Source: Lachnospiraceae bacterium
Lineage (GTDB): Bacteria; Bacillota; Clostridia; Lachnospirales; Lachnospiraceae
Reading direction: 5' to 3'
Length of the DNA: 64,000 bases
Assembly: GCA_022794255.1 (NCBI GenBank)
Contig: JAAWEL010000089.1
Span: 24,757-88,756, forward strand
Numbering within the stretch: the first letter of the stretch is position 1; each line of letters opens with the position of its first letter. Positions 1-8,932 of the stretch are shown here, piece by piece. The translations under genes and the position numbers were made by a program. The notes below the pieces were generated by a model. That model saw only the letters and a program-made list of their open reading frames with translations, was not told the origin of the DNA and did no database searches.

Positions 1-117
1 CCTCAAGTACTGAAGAGCTCCGTCAAAAACCAAAAAAAAAGAACAGATTCCGTTACTGTTCAGATACACATCTAATACTTTATAGTTTTCTCCTGGTTTT
101 AAAATCGTTTGATCCAT
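1..117 (-). CDS. partial hypothetical protein, N-terminal 39 residues only
   Basis: An open frame starts at ATG (position 117) behind a GAGAGGT ribosome site and runs off the left edge without a stop. The visible N-terminus begins MDQTILKPGENYKVLDVYL. It lies 8 bases downstream of the phosphoenolpyruvate mutase gene on the same strand, so it belongs to operon 1. I do not recognise the family. Phosphonopyruvate decarboxylase would be expected next to pepM, but this N-terminus does not look like one. It is not in the ORF track. Confidence 0.6.
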   Translation of the reverse strand, partial: MDQTILKPGENYKVLDVYLNSNGICSFFLVFDGALQYLR

Positions 118-125
118 AATACCTC

Positions 126-2135
126 TCAAATTTTCTCTGGAATAAGCCTTATTATCTCAGAAAATGGCATTAACATATTATCACATTCCATTGCCCTGTG
201 ATTTTCCAATATTGTCTCCGCCGCTTTCCTTATTGCTGGTACTGTGGCGCGCATAAGCTGATTTGCATAAATAACCACATTGATCCCGCGCTTTTTAAAT
301 TCCTCTTCTGTTACTGAATTAAAGCTGGTAGGAACCACTACTATGGGTGTGTGTTTATCACTTTTCCTGAATTTCTCAACAAAATCAAAAATTTCATCCG
401 GTTCCTTTCTGCGGCTGTGAATCATAATGGCATCTGCCCCGGCTTTTACGTAAGCATCCGCTCTTTCTAAAGCATCCTCCACACCTTGTTCCAGAATCAA
501 ACTTTCAATTCTTGCACAAATCATAAATTCTCTCGTCTTCTGTGCCTGTTTTCCAGCTGATATTTTTTCGCAAAAATTTTCAATACTATCCTGTAGCTGT
601 ACTACATCGGTTCCAAAAAGGCTGTTTTTCTTCAGTCCTGTCTTATCCTCAATGATAATCATAGATACACCCATACGTTCTAAGGATCGAACTGTATAGA
701 TAAAATGTTCTGTTTTCCCACCCGTATCGCCATCAAAAATAATCGGCTTGGTAGTCACCTCCATCAAATCTTCAATCGTTCTAAAACGTGATGTCATATC
801 AACCAATTCAATGTCCGGCTTTCCCCTCTCTGTGGAATCACACAGGCTTGATACCCATATAGCATCAAATTGGTGTCCTCCCCCGTTTTGATGCACCACC
901 GTGTTCTCAACAATTAATCCTGACAAGCCATCATGTGCCTCCATTGCTGTAATAAGTCCTTTAATCCCTATTTCTCTTCTCAGTCTTTTTCTCCTCATAT
1001 CTGGCATTGAAAGTTCCGATTTGGCTCTTGCCTCAAGCTCTCTATATTTTTGATCCCCGGCATATGGATATTCAACCAGTGTTCCTCCATATGAAGCCAG
1101 AATAGATGTGACTTCATCCCTGATAGGTTTTTGAAATCCAATTTTCCAGTCATCGCCATGCACCACATAATCTGGTCTGAATTTTCCCAGATTTTCTTTA
1201 TAGCTAAGGGTTTTCTGTTGTACTACCTTATATACACCAGCAATACTTTCAAACATAGCTTTACGATCTTCATATGGAAGCAAGGGATATCGCTTATAAG
1301 AAGCAATTGCCTCGTCAGATAGCACACCGATAATTAGTTTGCCCAGTTTCTGCGCTTTCTGTATGATAGCAATATGACCTCCATGCAATATATCTGTACT
1401 AAAGCTCATATAAACCATCTTATTTTCTATTTCATGAAGTCTGTTTGATACAATAGCCAGATCTTTCGTATTATCAATTTCATTGCATAAACGATTTTTA
1501 ACATCCAATGGATATATATGACATTGTTTGGATACTTCATTAAAAGCATTCTCTGCATAACATTTCCGATTGCCAGACTGACAGAATAAAACTATACGGT
1601 CTAGCCATACTTTCCAGTCTTTTTCCAAAAGCTTATAAAATGGTTGAGCTGATACCGCCTCACTAAAAAACTCAATACCGATTGAGCAAATCCTTCCATT
1701 ATTTAAAACTGCCTTGAAATCCTTTTCTGGTAAACAAGATGTGGAGCTTACTGTCATACAGGAATGTTCCATATTCATCACATCTTCCAATACGCTATTC
1801 TCTATTACCATATCACCATGTATGAGAAGAATATCCCCTTCCAGATACTCCCGGGCACAGTAAATCGAATAAATATAATTCGTTTCTGAAAAATCCGGAT
1901 TTTTTACAAATGTTATATTAAGTGGAAGTTCCAGACTCTGGCAATAATTCACCAATACATTATCATAATAGCCTGTTGTTATCACTACATCTTCAATCCC
2001 TGCTTTTAACAGCATATTCAGTTGCCTTGAAAGAATTGTTTCTTTGTATGATATTTCTGTCATACATTTCGGCTGTTCTGAGGTAAGAACTCCCATACGT
2101 GTTCCCATTCCTGAATTAAGTATTACTGCTTTCAT
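126..2135 (-). CDS. pepM: three-domain protein: nucleotidyltransferase, cytidylyltransferase and phosphoenolpyruvate mutase
   Basis: This 669-residue protein converts PEP to phosphonopyruvate, the first step of phosphonate synthesis, and carries NTP-transferase modules. Residues about 1-230 start MKAVILNSGMGTRMG, a LicC/RfbA-type nucleotidyltransferase signature. Residues about 240-365 contain STDILHGGHI, the TagD-type cytidylyltransferase motif. Residues about 385-669 hold EDKTGLKKNS, the PEP mutase active-site signature. The start has an AAAGGA ribosome site. It sits at the downstream part of operon 1 after the Wzx gene, suggesting a CMP-activated phosphonate such as 2-aminoethylphosphonate is attached to the glycan. 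The decarboxylase and transaminase would have to lie beyond the left edge or elsewhere. Confidence 0.88.
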   Translation of the reverse strand: MKAVILNSGMGTRMGVLTSEQPKCMTEISYKETILSRQLNMLLKAGIEDVVITTGYYDNVLVNYCQSLELPLNITFVKNPDFSETNYIYSIYCAREYLEGDILLIHGDMVIENSVLEDVMNMEHSCMTVSSTSCLPEKDFKAVLNNGRICSIGIEFFSEAVSAQPFYKLLEKDWKVWLDRIVLFCQSGNRKCYAENAFNEVSKQCHIYPLDVKNRLCNEIDNTKDLAIVSNRLHEIENKMVYMSFSTDILHGGHIAIIQKAQKLGKLIIGVLSDEAIASYKRYPLLPYEDRKAMFESIAGVYKVVQQKTLSYKENLGKFRPDYVVHGDDWKIGFQKPIRDEVTSILASYGGTLVEYPYAGDQKYRELEARAKSELSMPDMRRKRLRREIGIKGLITAMEAHDGLSGLIVENTVVHQNGGGHQFDAIWVSSLCDSTERGKPDIELVDMTSRFRTIEDLMEVTTKPIIFDGDTGGKTEHFIYTVRSLERMGVSMIIIEDKTGLKKNSLFGTDVVQLQDSIENFCEKISAGKQAQKTREFMICARIESLILEQGVEDALERADAYVKAGADAIMIHSRRKEPDEIFDFVEKFRKSDKHTPIVVVPTSFNSVTEEEFKKRGINVVIYANQLMRATVPAIRKAAETILENHRAMECDNMLMPFSEIIRLIPEKI

Positions 2136-2148
2136 TCATAATTCCTTT

Positions 2149-3660
2149 CTACGTTTTACGTCTCAGCAATAAAAAAATTTGTTTCCACCTGGTTCCCTGA
2201 AATATTAAATTAAATACGAAAGCAACGATAAATGCTATAATCGTCACTTTAATGCCCATAATTATCCAGCCATAATAAGTAATTTGTATCATACTAATAG
2301 ACAATTTATTGCAAATAAAAATCACTACAACTAAAATAGCGATATCAACCAAAAAAGTCTTTATTAAACTTTTCAACTCCAGATATACAATATGCCTATG
2401 CAAATAGAAAACACAATATAGTAAACTAAAAACTGCAGATGCCAAGGTCCCCATTGCGGTTCCTGCAAGGCCATAATTTATCACTAACACAACCGAAAAG
2501 ATAATGTTAATAATTGCAGAAATAAAAATTCCAACCTGTGTTTCCCTAAAATGTCCTGCTGCTTTAATTAGCAAAAAGTATGGGATTCTTATACATTCAA
2601 TCGCATATGCCATGCTAAGAATAAACCCAAAAATGGGTATAATATATTCAGTATCCGTGAATCCATATGTATACACTTCAACAAATGGAACTATCATGAT
2701 TAAAGTGATGGTAAAAATAACGGTAACAATCCCATGAATGAATACCTGAATGCAAGAAAAACTTTCTTTTAAAAAATCATTTTCATCTCTGGCTATTACA
2801 CTACCAAAAAAAGCTTCAAAGCCGATTAGCGTAGCATTTATCATACCATTAATTCCATTTACAACTGCATAATAAATAGAATAAACAGATAGATTGCTTA
2901 GTGTAGAAAATAGGGTGAGTACAGCAGCATCCACATTCAAATTAATAACCGATGCAAAATGTTGAGAAAAGCCATTCCATTTTTGCTTCAGTGGCTCAAC
3001 CTTATATTCCACATTTCTTTTCAACCCATAGTGGTGTGTAACAAAAAAACATAAAAGTAAAGCACGGATTATAAAAACCAAGGAGGAACACAATTTAACA
3101 ATCTGTATCGGCAAACCACGCTTCATCAAAATAACAGCAATCAATGTATTTAAAATCAAGGTTGCAACATTTAGCAGTTGATTTACATATACCTTTTGAT
3201 CTGCATCCAAGATCAACTGATATGTGATTCCCAAAAAATATTGTGCTAAAGTGCTCAATGATATAACCAAAATCAGACTGCGTGAAAAAAATGGTTCAAA
3301 CTCTGAATTGATATATTTCGGAAAAATAAAAATCAATACACATATATACACCAAAAATACAATACCAATCCTCTTAAAAAAACGACTGGCTGCTTTGGCT
3401 ATCATACTAATCTGTTCTTCATCCCGTCCAGCTAAAGGCTTATACAAATTTGCCCGAACTACAGAGCCTACTCCCATTTCCAAAAATGAGATAAATCCAA
3501 GAAAATGTGTAACAGATGACACAAGTCCATTGGTAGCAGAACCATAATAGGTAATCATAAACCGAGGTATGATAAATCCACAGCTTAAAGTTACGATTTG
3601 TGATAGCAGACCAATGATTGAATTAATTAATAAATTTTTCTTTCTACTCATTTTTAACAT
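2149..3660 (-). CDS. wzx: polysaccharide flippase, MATE/Wzx-like
   Basis: A very hydrophobic 503-residue protein with roughly 12-14 predicted membrane segments and the N-terminal pattern typical of O-antigen/teichoic acid flippases (NSIIGLLSQIVTLSCGFIIP). It would flip lipid-linked repeat units of the operon 1 glycan across the membrane. It lies between pepM and the sulfotransferase gene, 13 bases from pepM. An alternative start at the fourth residue (MSRKKNLL) is possible. Operon 1 has this one flippase and one Wzy-like protein, a complete Wzx/Wzy export pair. Confidence 0.85.
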   Translation of the reverse strand: MLKMSRKKNLLINSIIGLLSQIVTLSCGFIIPRFMITYYGSATNGLVSSVTHFLGFISFLEMGVGSVVRANLYKPLAGRDEEQISMIAKAASRFFKRIGIVFLVYICVLIFIFPKYINSEFEPFFSRSLILVISLSTLAQYFLGITYQLILDADQKVYVNQLLNVATLILNTLIAVILMKRGLPIQIVKLCSSLVFIIRALLLCFFVTHHYGLKRNVEYKVEPLKQKWNGFSQHFASVINLNVDAAVLTLFSTLSNLSVYSIYYAVVNGINGMINATLIGFEAFFGSVIARDENDFLKESFSCIQVFIHGIVTVIFTITLIMIVPFVEVYTYGFTDTEYIIPIFGFILSMAYAIECIRIPYFLLIKAAGHFRETQVGIFISAIINIIFSVVLVINYGLAGTAMGTLASAVFSLLYCVFYLHRHIVYLELKSLIKTFLVDIAILVVVIFICNKLSISMIQITYYGWIIMGIKVTIIAFIVAFVFNLIFQGTRWKQIFLLLRRKT

Positions 3661-3689
3661 AATACGCCAGTAATCCTTATAAAATTATT

Positions 3690-4706
3690 TTAAAAAACCT
3701 CATTCGTCCTTTGTAAAACATCCGGTTCTTTAAAAGGGTATAACCACTGGCTTAGACTGCTCTCAATCTTTTCAATGTTTTTCCTTTCATTATCATATAA
3801 TCGGAATAGTTGGGTATTCTTTACGGATATATGAGGATCAAATCCCTTGGACGGAAAACCTGTCGTTCCAGCAAAATCTTCTATTTTTTTCACAGTAGTG
3901 CTATAGTTATATATTAAATCCTCAAATCGAATTTTCAATATACGATTGTCCTCTATTTCATTACTTCGCATTTGAGAATAATACCTAATAAAGTGTTCTG
4001 CCGTATCAACAGGAATCCAGTTTGCTATATTGGGATAATAATATTTTGCTGTAATATAAACATCCCTCGGATCCCTATCTACTATAATCGCATATGGGTC
4101 TTCAAAATATTTAAAGCATTGAATTGGGTTATCTGCTGGAAACGGTTGATTAATCGCTATAATTTCATTATTCTCACAGGTCATTTCTAATAAATCCATT
4201 ATATATCTTTTTGTAATTTCTTCAAAATTTTCTGTATTATAAGAAAAAAACAAATCTGTATATGGAATAAAATGAATTTTCTTATGTAAATGACGATTAA
4301 CGATTCCTTCTGCAAGTCCGAAGATTTTAAAATATAATAATCCGGCAATCCCTTTATTGCGGAAACTAAAGGGTCGGCTTCCACGCCATTTTACTTGTGT
4401 TATGTCTTCAATGTATCTCATGGAACGTTTTCTGAAATCCGTTCTCAAATTGCTTTTTGACAATTTATTAATTTTTAATCCGTCAAATTGAATAATATCA
4501 AAATATCTTCGTATTGAGATATCTGAACTCATAAATCGTCTCGGACATATCATCAAATCATATTCCAGGTCTAATATCCCATCCGGCGTGTACACATATA
4601 TAAACTCCTGTCCATCCCATGCAACACTTACATTGCTATATCCATTAATTAGATCCATAACTGCTCCGGATCCAGAATAACCATATCCGCATATTCCTAA
4701 TACCAT
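3690..4706 (-). CDS. sulfotransferase family protein
   Basis: This 338-residue protein begins with GICGYGYSGSGAVMDLI, a P-loop-like phosphosulfate-binding motif at the extreme N-terminus, as in PAPS-dependent sulfotransferases. The segment IIVDRDPRDVYITAKYY matches the 3'-phosphate-binding region of that fold. It overlaps the Wzy gene by 10 bases, so the two are translationally linked. By context it would sulfate a sugar or another component of the operon 1 glycan. Whether the acceptor is a sugar or a lipid-linked intermediate cannot be seen. No PAPS synthesis gene is in the window. Confidence 0.72.
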   Translation of the reverse strand: MVLGICGYGYSGSGAVMDLINGYSNVSVAWDGQEFIYVYTPDGILDLEYDLMICPRRFMSSDISIRRYFDIIQFDGLKINKLSKSNLRTDFRKRSMRYIEDITQVKWRGSRPFSFRNKGIAGLLYFKIFGLAEGIVNRHLHKKIHFIPYTDLFFSYNTENFEEITKRYIMDLLEMTCENNEIIAINQPFPADNPIQCFKYFEDPYAIIVDRDPRDVYITAKYYYPNIANWIPVDTAEHFIRYYSQMRSNEIEDNRILKIRFEDLIYNYSTTVKKIEDFAGTTGFPSKGFDPHISVKNTQLFRLYDNERKNIEKIESSLSQWLYPFKEPDVLQRTNEVF

Positions 4707-6001
4707 TCATTGTACCTCATCGTATGTATAATTTGTTTTTGCTTTTTTACAATCTTATGGACTATAAATATAAGCAGCAAATCAAAAACCGCCATATAAC
4801 TCACACTTCCGATATGGCAGAACAACAGACAGCTTATACAGGCAAATGCAAGACTGTTCAAAGCGTTTTTCTTCTTTTTTAATTTTATTAAAGAAACAAA
4901 ATTACCTATCGGATAAACATAATACAAAATAAATCCCACAAATCCGAGGCCGGATAAAATCTCAATATATGAATTATGAGAATACATCCCATCAAAGGAT
5001 GCTATTTTACTAAAACAAGCTGCCCCCCATCCGAATATTGGCCGTGCGATCCATAACTTTAATCCTTCTATGATCATTCCTGCCCTGTCGCTTGTACTGA
5101 TGTCAATATATCCTTCTCTTTTGAATAAATAATTAAATAAACTAGCAAAAGACTTATAGAATAAGACATTCAGCATTTCCACTTTATGAACTGCATAAAA
5201 TAACCCTATTACAGCAATGGGAACGAGCATTATATAAAAAACTCTCATTTTTATTTTTGAATACGTAAACATAAATAATGTGGTTCCCATTATAGTCAAG
5301 ATCACTCCCATCTTGGAGCCACAGCGAACAACTATATATAAAAATACAGACCCTATTACAACATGTAGCAGCCAGTTCCTTCTTTTCTCCCTTAATCGGA
5401 CTAAATAGTATAAATTCAGCAGAAATCCAAATGCAGACTGAACAGCCAAAAGAGTTATTATATTTCCAAATTTCTCACTAGCGCCAAGTCTTGCTATCCC
5501 TTCTGTTTTTGGAGTGGCATAAACTACATATAAACCGCTCATTAAACATGCGATAATAATCGCATAAACTATACTGTCTATATCCTTCGTTGTTTCCATG
5601 CGGCTTTGTACCATAAATACTATATAAAAATTGAGTACATAAGTAAAAACAGAATACAAGGTTGTATTTATATTAAATGACCAAAAGGCAGACGCAAAAA
5701 AAAGCATTATAAACAAAATAGACATTATTAGCTGCATATCTACTTCTACTTTATAATTTTTCTTTTTTAATATTTGTATAAAATAATAACTTGATGAATA
5801 CAGCAAAAATGACAATGTTATTCCATGCCTCATTTTTGTATATGCTACATTCCATCCAAGTGCCACATGTGAGAAAAGATAAAAGATAAGAAGTGTATCA
5901 AAAAACAACTTTGACCACTCCTTTTTGTTAGTAATTCCCTCATTAGGCAATTTTATTTTCAATACTTTTGTTTTCATCATAAAATAAGTACTTTCTCCCA
6001 C
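4697..6001 (-). CDS. wzy: O-antigen polymerase/ligase family membrane protein (Wzy-like)
   Basis: A 434-residue multi-spanning protein with about ten hydrophobic segments and a large loop carrying GWGAACFSK and YSHNSYIEILSGLGFVG, typical of Wzy/WaaL (RfaL) proteins, where the conserved H-N-x-Y/F-E region lies in the periplasmic-side loop. It probably polymerises the repeat units exported by the operon 1 Wzx. The tracked start is GTG with an AAAGGA site ten bases upstream. An ATG at 5980 is the alternative. It overlaps both neighbours slightly. Confidence 0.82.
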   Translation of the reverse strand: MGESTYFMMKTKVLKIKLPNEGITNKKEWSKLFFDTLLIFYLFSHVALGWNVAYTKMRHGITLSFLLYSSSYYFIQILKKKNYKVEVDMQLIMSILFIMLFFASAFWSFNINTTLYSVFTYVLNFYIVFMVQSRMETTKDIDSIVYAIIIACLMSGLYVVYATPKTEGIARLGASEKFGNIITLLAVQSAFGFLLNLYYLVRLREKRRNWLLHVVIGSVFLYIVVRCGSKMGVILTIMGTTLFMFTYSKIKMRVFYIMLVPIAVIGLFYAVHKVEMLNVLFYKSFASLFNYLFKREGYIDISTSDRAGMIIEGLKLWIARPIFGWGAACFSKIASFDGMYSHNSYIEILSGLGFVGFILYYVYPIGNFVSLIKLKKKKNALNSLAFACISCLLFCHIGSVSYMAVFDLLLIFIVHKIVKKQKQIIHTMRYNEWY

Positions 6002-7086
6002 TGATTCAATATCCTTTTGTAATCGAATTTACTTCGAACATAGGTTGCATTCTTACCCAGTCTTTTTTTCAATTCATCATTCTCTACAATACTTTTTAAT
6101 GCCTGATACATTTGGTAATAATCACCCACCGGAACCAGGATGCCATTCTCATGATCTTTTATCAGATACCTTGCTCCCCCTACTGGGGCATCGGTACAAA
6201 CGCACGGCAATCCAAGTCCCATTGCCTCTAATATTGAATTGGATATTCCATCATATCTGGAGCTGGATATAAAAACAGATGCATTTTTTATCTTCTCATG
6301 CACATCCGAAACAAATCCCGGTAAAGAAACCCTGTCTTTAAGGTCGGAACAATTCTCTATATATTCTTCAAGTTTATCCCTTTCTATACCATCTCCATAG
6401 ATCACAAGTCTATAATCTTTATTTTCCTTTGCCAATAATTCAAATGCTTTTATACCTGTCATCCAATCCTTTTGATCCGATAGAGATCCCACTCCAACAA
6501 TTACCTTTTCGCAAACCCCATAATATGGTTCTGGCAATGTCGGCGTCAATGCATTTGGAATAATCATTCCTTTGTTTCTGATTGTCTCTGGAAAATAATC
6601 TCTTGCTTCCTCTGTTTGAAATACAATTCTTTTTGGTAAATGGTATAAAATATTTCTCAATATAACTGCCAATCTGTTGTCCGGATGCTTTGATGGATCG
6701 GTTCTTTCTGACACAACAATATCGATTTTATGCATTCCCCTTGCTATGATTGTCATCATGTTCGGAATTGCTGATAAAGTGAGAATATAATCTGGTCTAA
6801 AATCAATAATATTTTTCCGTATCTCTTTTATTCTGTACAGAACTCTTTCAACCGTATGTTTTTGCCCTGCTATAATCGGATAATACTCTACCCCATCTTT
6901 CAATTTATACTCATTATCACTGGGAGCTGATGTTACAACTCTGACATCATACCCCTTATCAAAAAATCCATTGACCAGCATTGCTGTTACTCTTTGCGCA
7001 CCACCATCGCCAATTCCATGTGACACAATCAAAATTTTTTTATTCTCTGTTTTTGCGTTCATAGAGTGATTCATTTGCTTTCTCAT
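5977..7086 (-). CDS. glycosyltransferase family 4 (GT-B)
   Basis: A 369-residue retaining-type GT-B enzyme. The N-terminal domain shows HGIGDGGAQRVTAML, the usual GT4 donor-side opening. The C-terminal domain has VGVGSLSDQKDWMTGI and the E-x7-E-like region ISNSILEAMGLGLPCVCTDAPVGG. It adds one sugar to the lipid-linked repeat unit on the cytoplasmic side. ATG at 7086 is preceded by AAGGG at good spacing and overlaps the upstream GT2 by 47 bases. ATG at 7062 is a second candidate. Donor and acceptor are unknown. Confidence 0.87.
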   Translation of the reverse strand: MRKQMNHSMNAKTENKKILIVSHGIGDGGAQRVTAMLVNGFFDKGYDVRVVTSAPSDNEYKLKDGVEYYPIIAGQKHTVERVLYRIKEIRKNIIDFRPDYILTLSAIPNMMTIIARGMHKIDIVVSERTDPSKHPDNRLAVILRNILYHLPKRIVFQTEEARDYFPETIRNKGMIIPNALTPTLPEPYYGVCEKVIVGVGSLSDQKDWMTGIKAFELLAKENKDYRLVIYGDGIERDKLEEYIENCSDLKDRVSLPGFVSDVHEKIKNASVFISSSRYDGISNSILEAMGLGLPCVCTDAPVGGARYLIKDHENGILVPVGDYYQMYQALKSIVENDELKKRLGKNATYVRSKFDYKRILNQWEKVLIL

Positions 7087-8008
7087 AATTTCCCTTATAT
7101 ATATACTTATATATTCTTTTCAGTCTTTGAAAGTATTGTTTTGCTTCTTTTTCTTTTAGTGAATAAAAGTAGAACCAGCCAATATTCATCAAATAAATTA
7201 CTATTTTTTGCAATATTGTTATTCGTACATATTTGCATAAAAGAAGGTATTCACTTATGCGATAATAATAGTAGATAAAAGGCATTCCCCGTTTCTTCGT
7301 TGTTACAGAATGATTATGGAAAACCATTGCCTTTGGTACAATCATACATTTCTTATTGATTTGTTTCATTTTATATGCAAGCACATCTTCTTCATTATAT
7401 AAAAAGAAGTCTTCATCAAATAATCCAATTGTCTGAAAATCTTTTGTACGCACTATAAAAAAACAGCCTGCAACGGTCCCTTCAAAAATAAAATCACCTT
7501 TTCCCTCCCACTCAATATCCCGCATGTATTTTTGCGGCCAAAAATGAAAAAACCGAAATGGTGCTTTTGATATAATTGATTTTTGAAAAGTATAATACGT
7601 TCTTGCAAACTGTCCCACTCCATTTGGCTGATCAAGTGCGGGTCCTGCAATACCTACCTCTGGATTTTGATCAAGTGCATCTGTCAAAATGGATATTGCT
7701 TCATTTTCTAAATAAATATCTGGATTTGCGATCACCACATAATCCATTTTATCCTGAATGGCCTGTTTAATACCAATATTATTTCCGTATGAATAACCCC
7801 CATTTTTTTTAGATTCCAACAGTGTTACTTTATCAAAGCAATTATACGTTTTCTGCAAATTACAGAATGAATCATCATTTGACGCGTTATCCACAATATA
7901 TATTTTGTAATTATCATTTTTTTCATTTTTAAGAATGGATTGTACACATCTTAAAGTGCATTCAAAAGAATTATAGTTTAAAATAATAATTCCTGTCATT
8001 TTTTTCAT
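7040..8008 (-). CDS. glycosyltransferase family 2 (GT-A)
   Basis: An inverting GT-A enzyme: IIILNYNSFECTLRCVQSI at the N-terminus, IVDNASNDDS and VIANPDIYLE (the DxD-type metal site replaced by NPD, as in rhamnosyl-type GT2 proteins), then LFDEDFFLYNEEDVLAYKM. I chose ATG 8008 (322 aa) because GAGGTG precedes it by ten bases and the GT fold begins right after it. The tracked start at 8044 adds a non-homologous lead and overlaps the upstream epimerase. It belongs to the GT cassette of operon 1. Confidence 0.85.
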   Translation of the reverse strand: MKKMTGIIILNYNSFECTLRCVQSILKNEKNDNYKIYIVDNASNDDSFCNLQKTYNCFDKVTLLESKKNGGYSYGNNIGIKQAIQDKMDYVVIANPDIYLENEAISILTDALDQNPEVGIAGPALDQPNGVGQFARTYYTFQKSIISKAPFRFFHFWPQKYMRDIEWEGKGDFIFEGTVAGCFFIVRTKDFQTIGLFDEDFFLYNEEDVLAYKMKQINKKCMIVPKAMVFHNHSVTTKKRGMPFIYYYYRISEYLLLCKYVRITILQKIVIYLMNIGWFYFYSLKEKEAKQYFQRLKRIYKYIYKGNYEKANESLYERKNRE

Positions 8009-8024
8009 CTTTGCAATACACCTC

Positions 8025-8921
8025 TTATTTACACAAATACTCAATATAATCTTTAATGCCTTCCTGAACTCCTCTAATTCTCCCCTGATATATAGAACGT
8101 ATCCGGCTGTTATCCAGAATAATATCTTTAACGTCTATATCCCGCTCTTTAAAATAAGAAATTTTTAATTTCGGGATATATTCTGAAACAATATTTATGA
8201 TATCATTTTGGCTTGTCCCAAAATTAGATGATACATTAAAGGTTCTAAACTTTCCATTGTACTTCAAAAGTTCCACCAGCATCTCACATGCATCTTCAAT
8301 GTAAATATAATCTCGAACGATATTCCCCTCTCCAAATATTTCTATCGTTTTTCCTGCAAGCCCTCTTTTAATCACCGCGTCTATAAACCCCACACCCTTT
8401 GCGTAATCCTGACCTGGCCCATAAACATTTGATATTCTGGCTATTATAATATCTGTTCCCTGCTGTTTAAAAAATGTTCTATATGTATTCTCTGTACAAA
8501 GCTTTAAATTTCCATAATGATTAATTGGGTAAGGCAAGGTTTCTTCTGCAATGGGCATATGGGTTTGTATTCCATAAACCGTCCCACCAGAAGAAATAAA
8601 TAATAATCTCTTTTTATATCGCGTACACAGTTCACATAATTCAATGGATTGCAGCAAATCATTATGATATGCATACATGTACTTTTCATTAGAAGTTCCT
8701 GGATTTATTGTACATATTGCATGAATCAGAATATCGTTCTGTTCAACCAATGATTCAAGCATTTTAAGATCAAAAAAATCTCCTTCAACCCAGGTTATAT
8801 TCTCTTTGGTATATTTTTCAAGAGAACGGTCAAATGCTGTAACATGAAAAGATTTCTTTAATAAAGCATGAACCAGGTTTCTTCCTATAAATCCATTTGC
8901 ACCAAGCACTACAACATTCAA
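8025..8921 (-). CDS. NAD-dependent sugar epimerase/dehydratase (extended SDR)
   Basis: A 298-residue extended SDR. The Rossmann motif is GANGFIGRNLV, the catalytic-type triad region is SSGGTVYG followed by NHYGNLKLCTE (YxxxK), and GPGQDYAKGVG and RDYIYIEDACE are typical of NDP-sugar 4-epimerases such as GalE-like proteins. It would supply an epimerised nucleotide sugar to neighbouring transferases. It lies 11 bases after the GT4 gene. The exact substrate cannot be assigned from sequence alone. Confidence 0.85.
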   Translation of the reverse strand: MNVVVLGANGFIGRNLVHALLKKSFHVTAFDRSLEKYTKENITWVEGDFFDLKMLESLVEQNDILIHAICTINPGTSNEKYMYAYHNDLLQSIELCELCTRYKKRLLFISSGGTVYGIQTHMPIAEETLPYPINHYGNLKLCTENTYRTFFKQQGTDIIIARISNVYGPGQDYAKGVGFIDAVIKRGLAGKTIEIFGEGNIVRDYIYIEDACEMLVELLKYNGKFRTFNVSSNFGTSQNDIINIVSEYIPKLKISYFKERDIDVKDIILDNSRIRSIYQGRIRGVQEGIKDYIEYLCK

Positions 8922-8932
8922 TTTTTAATCCT

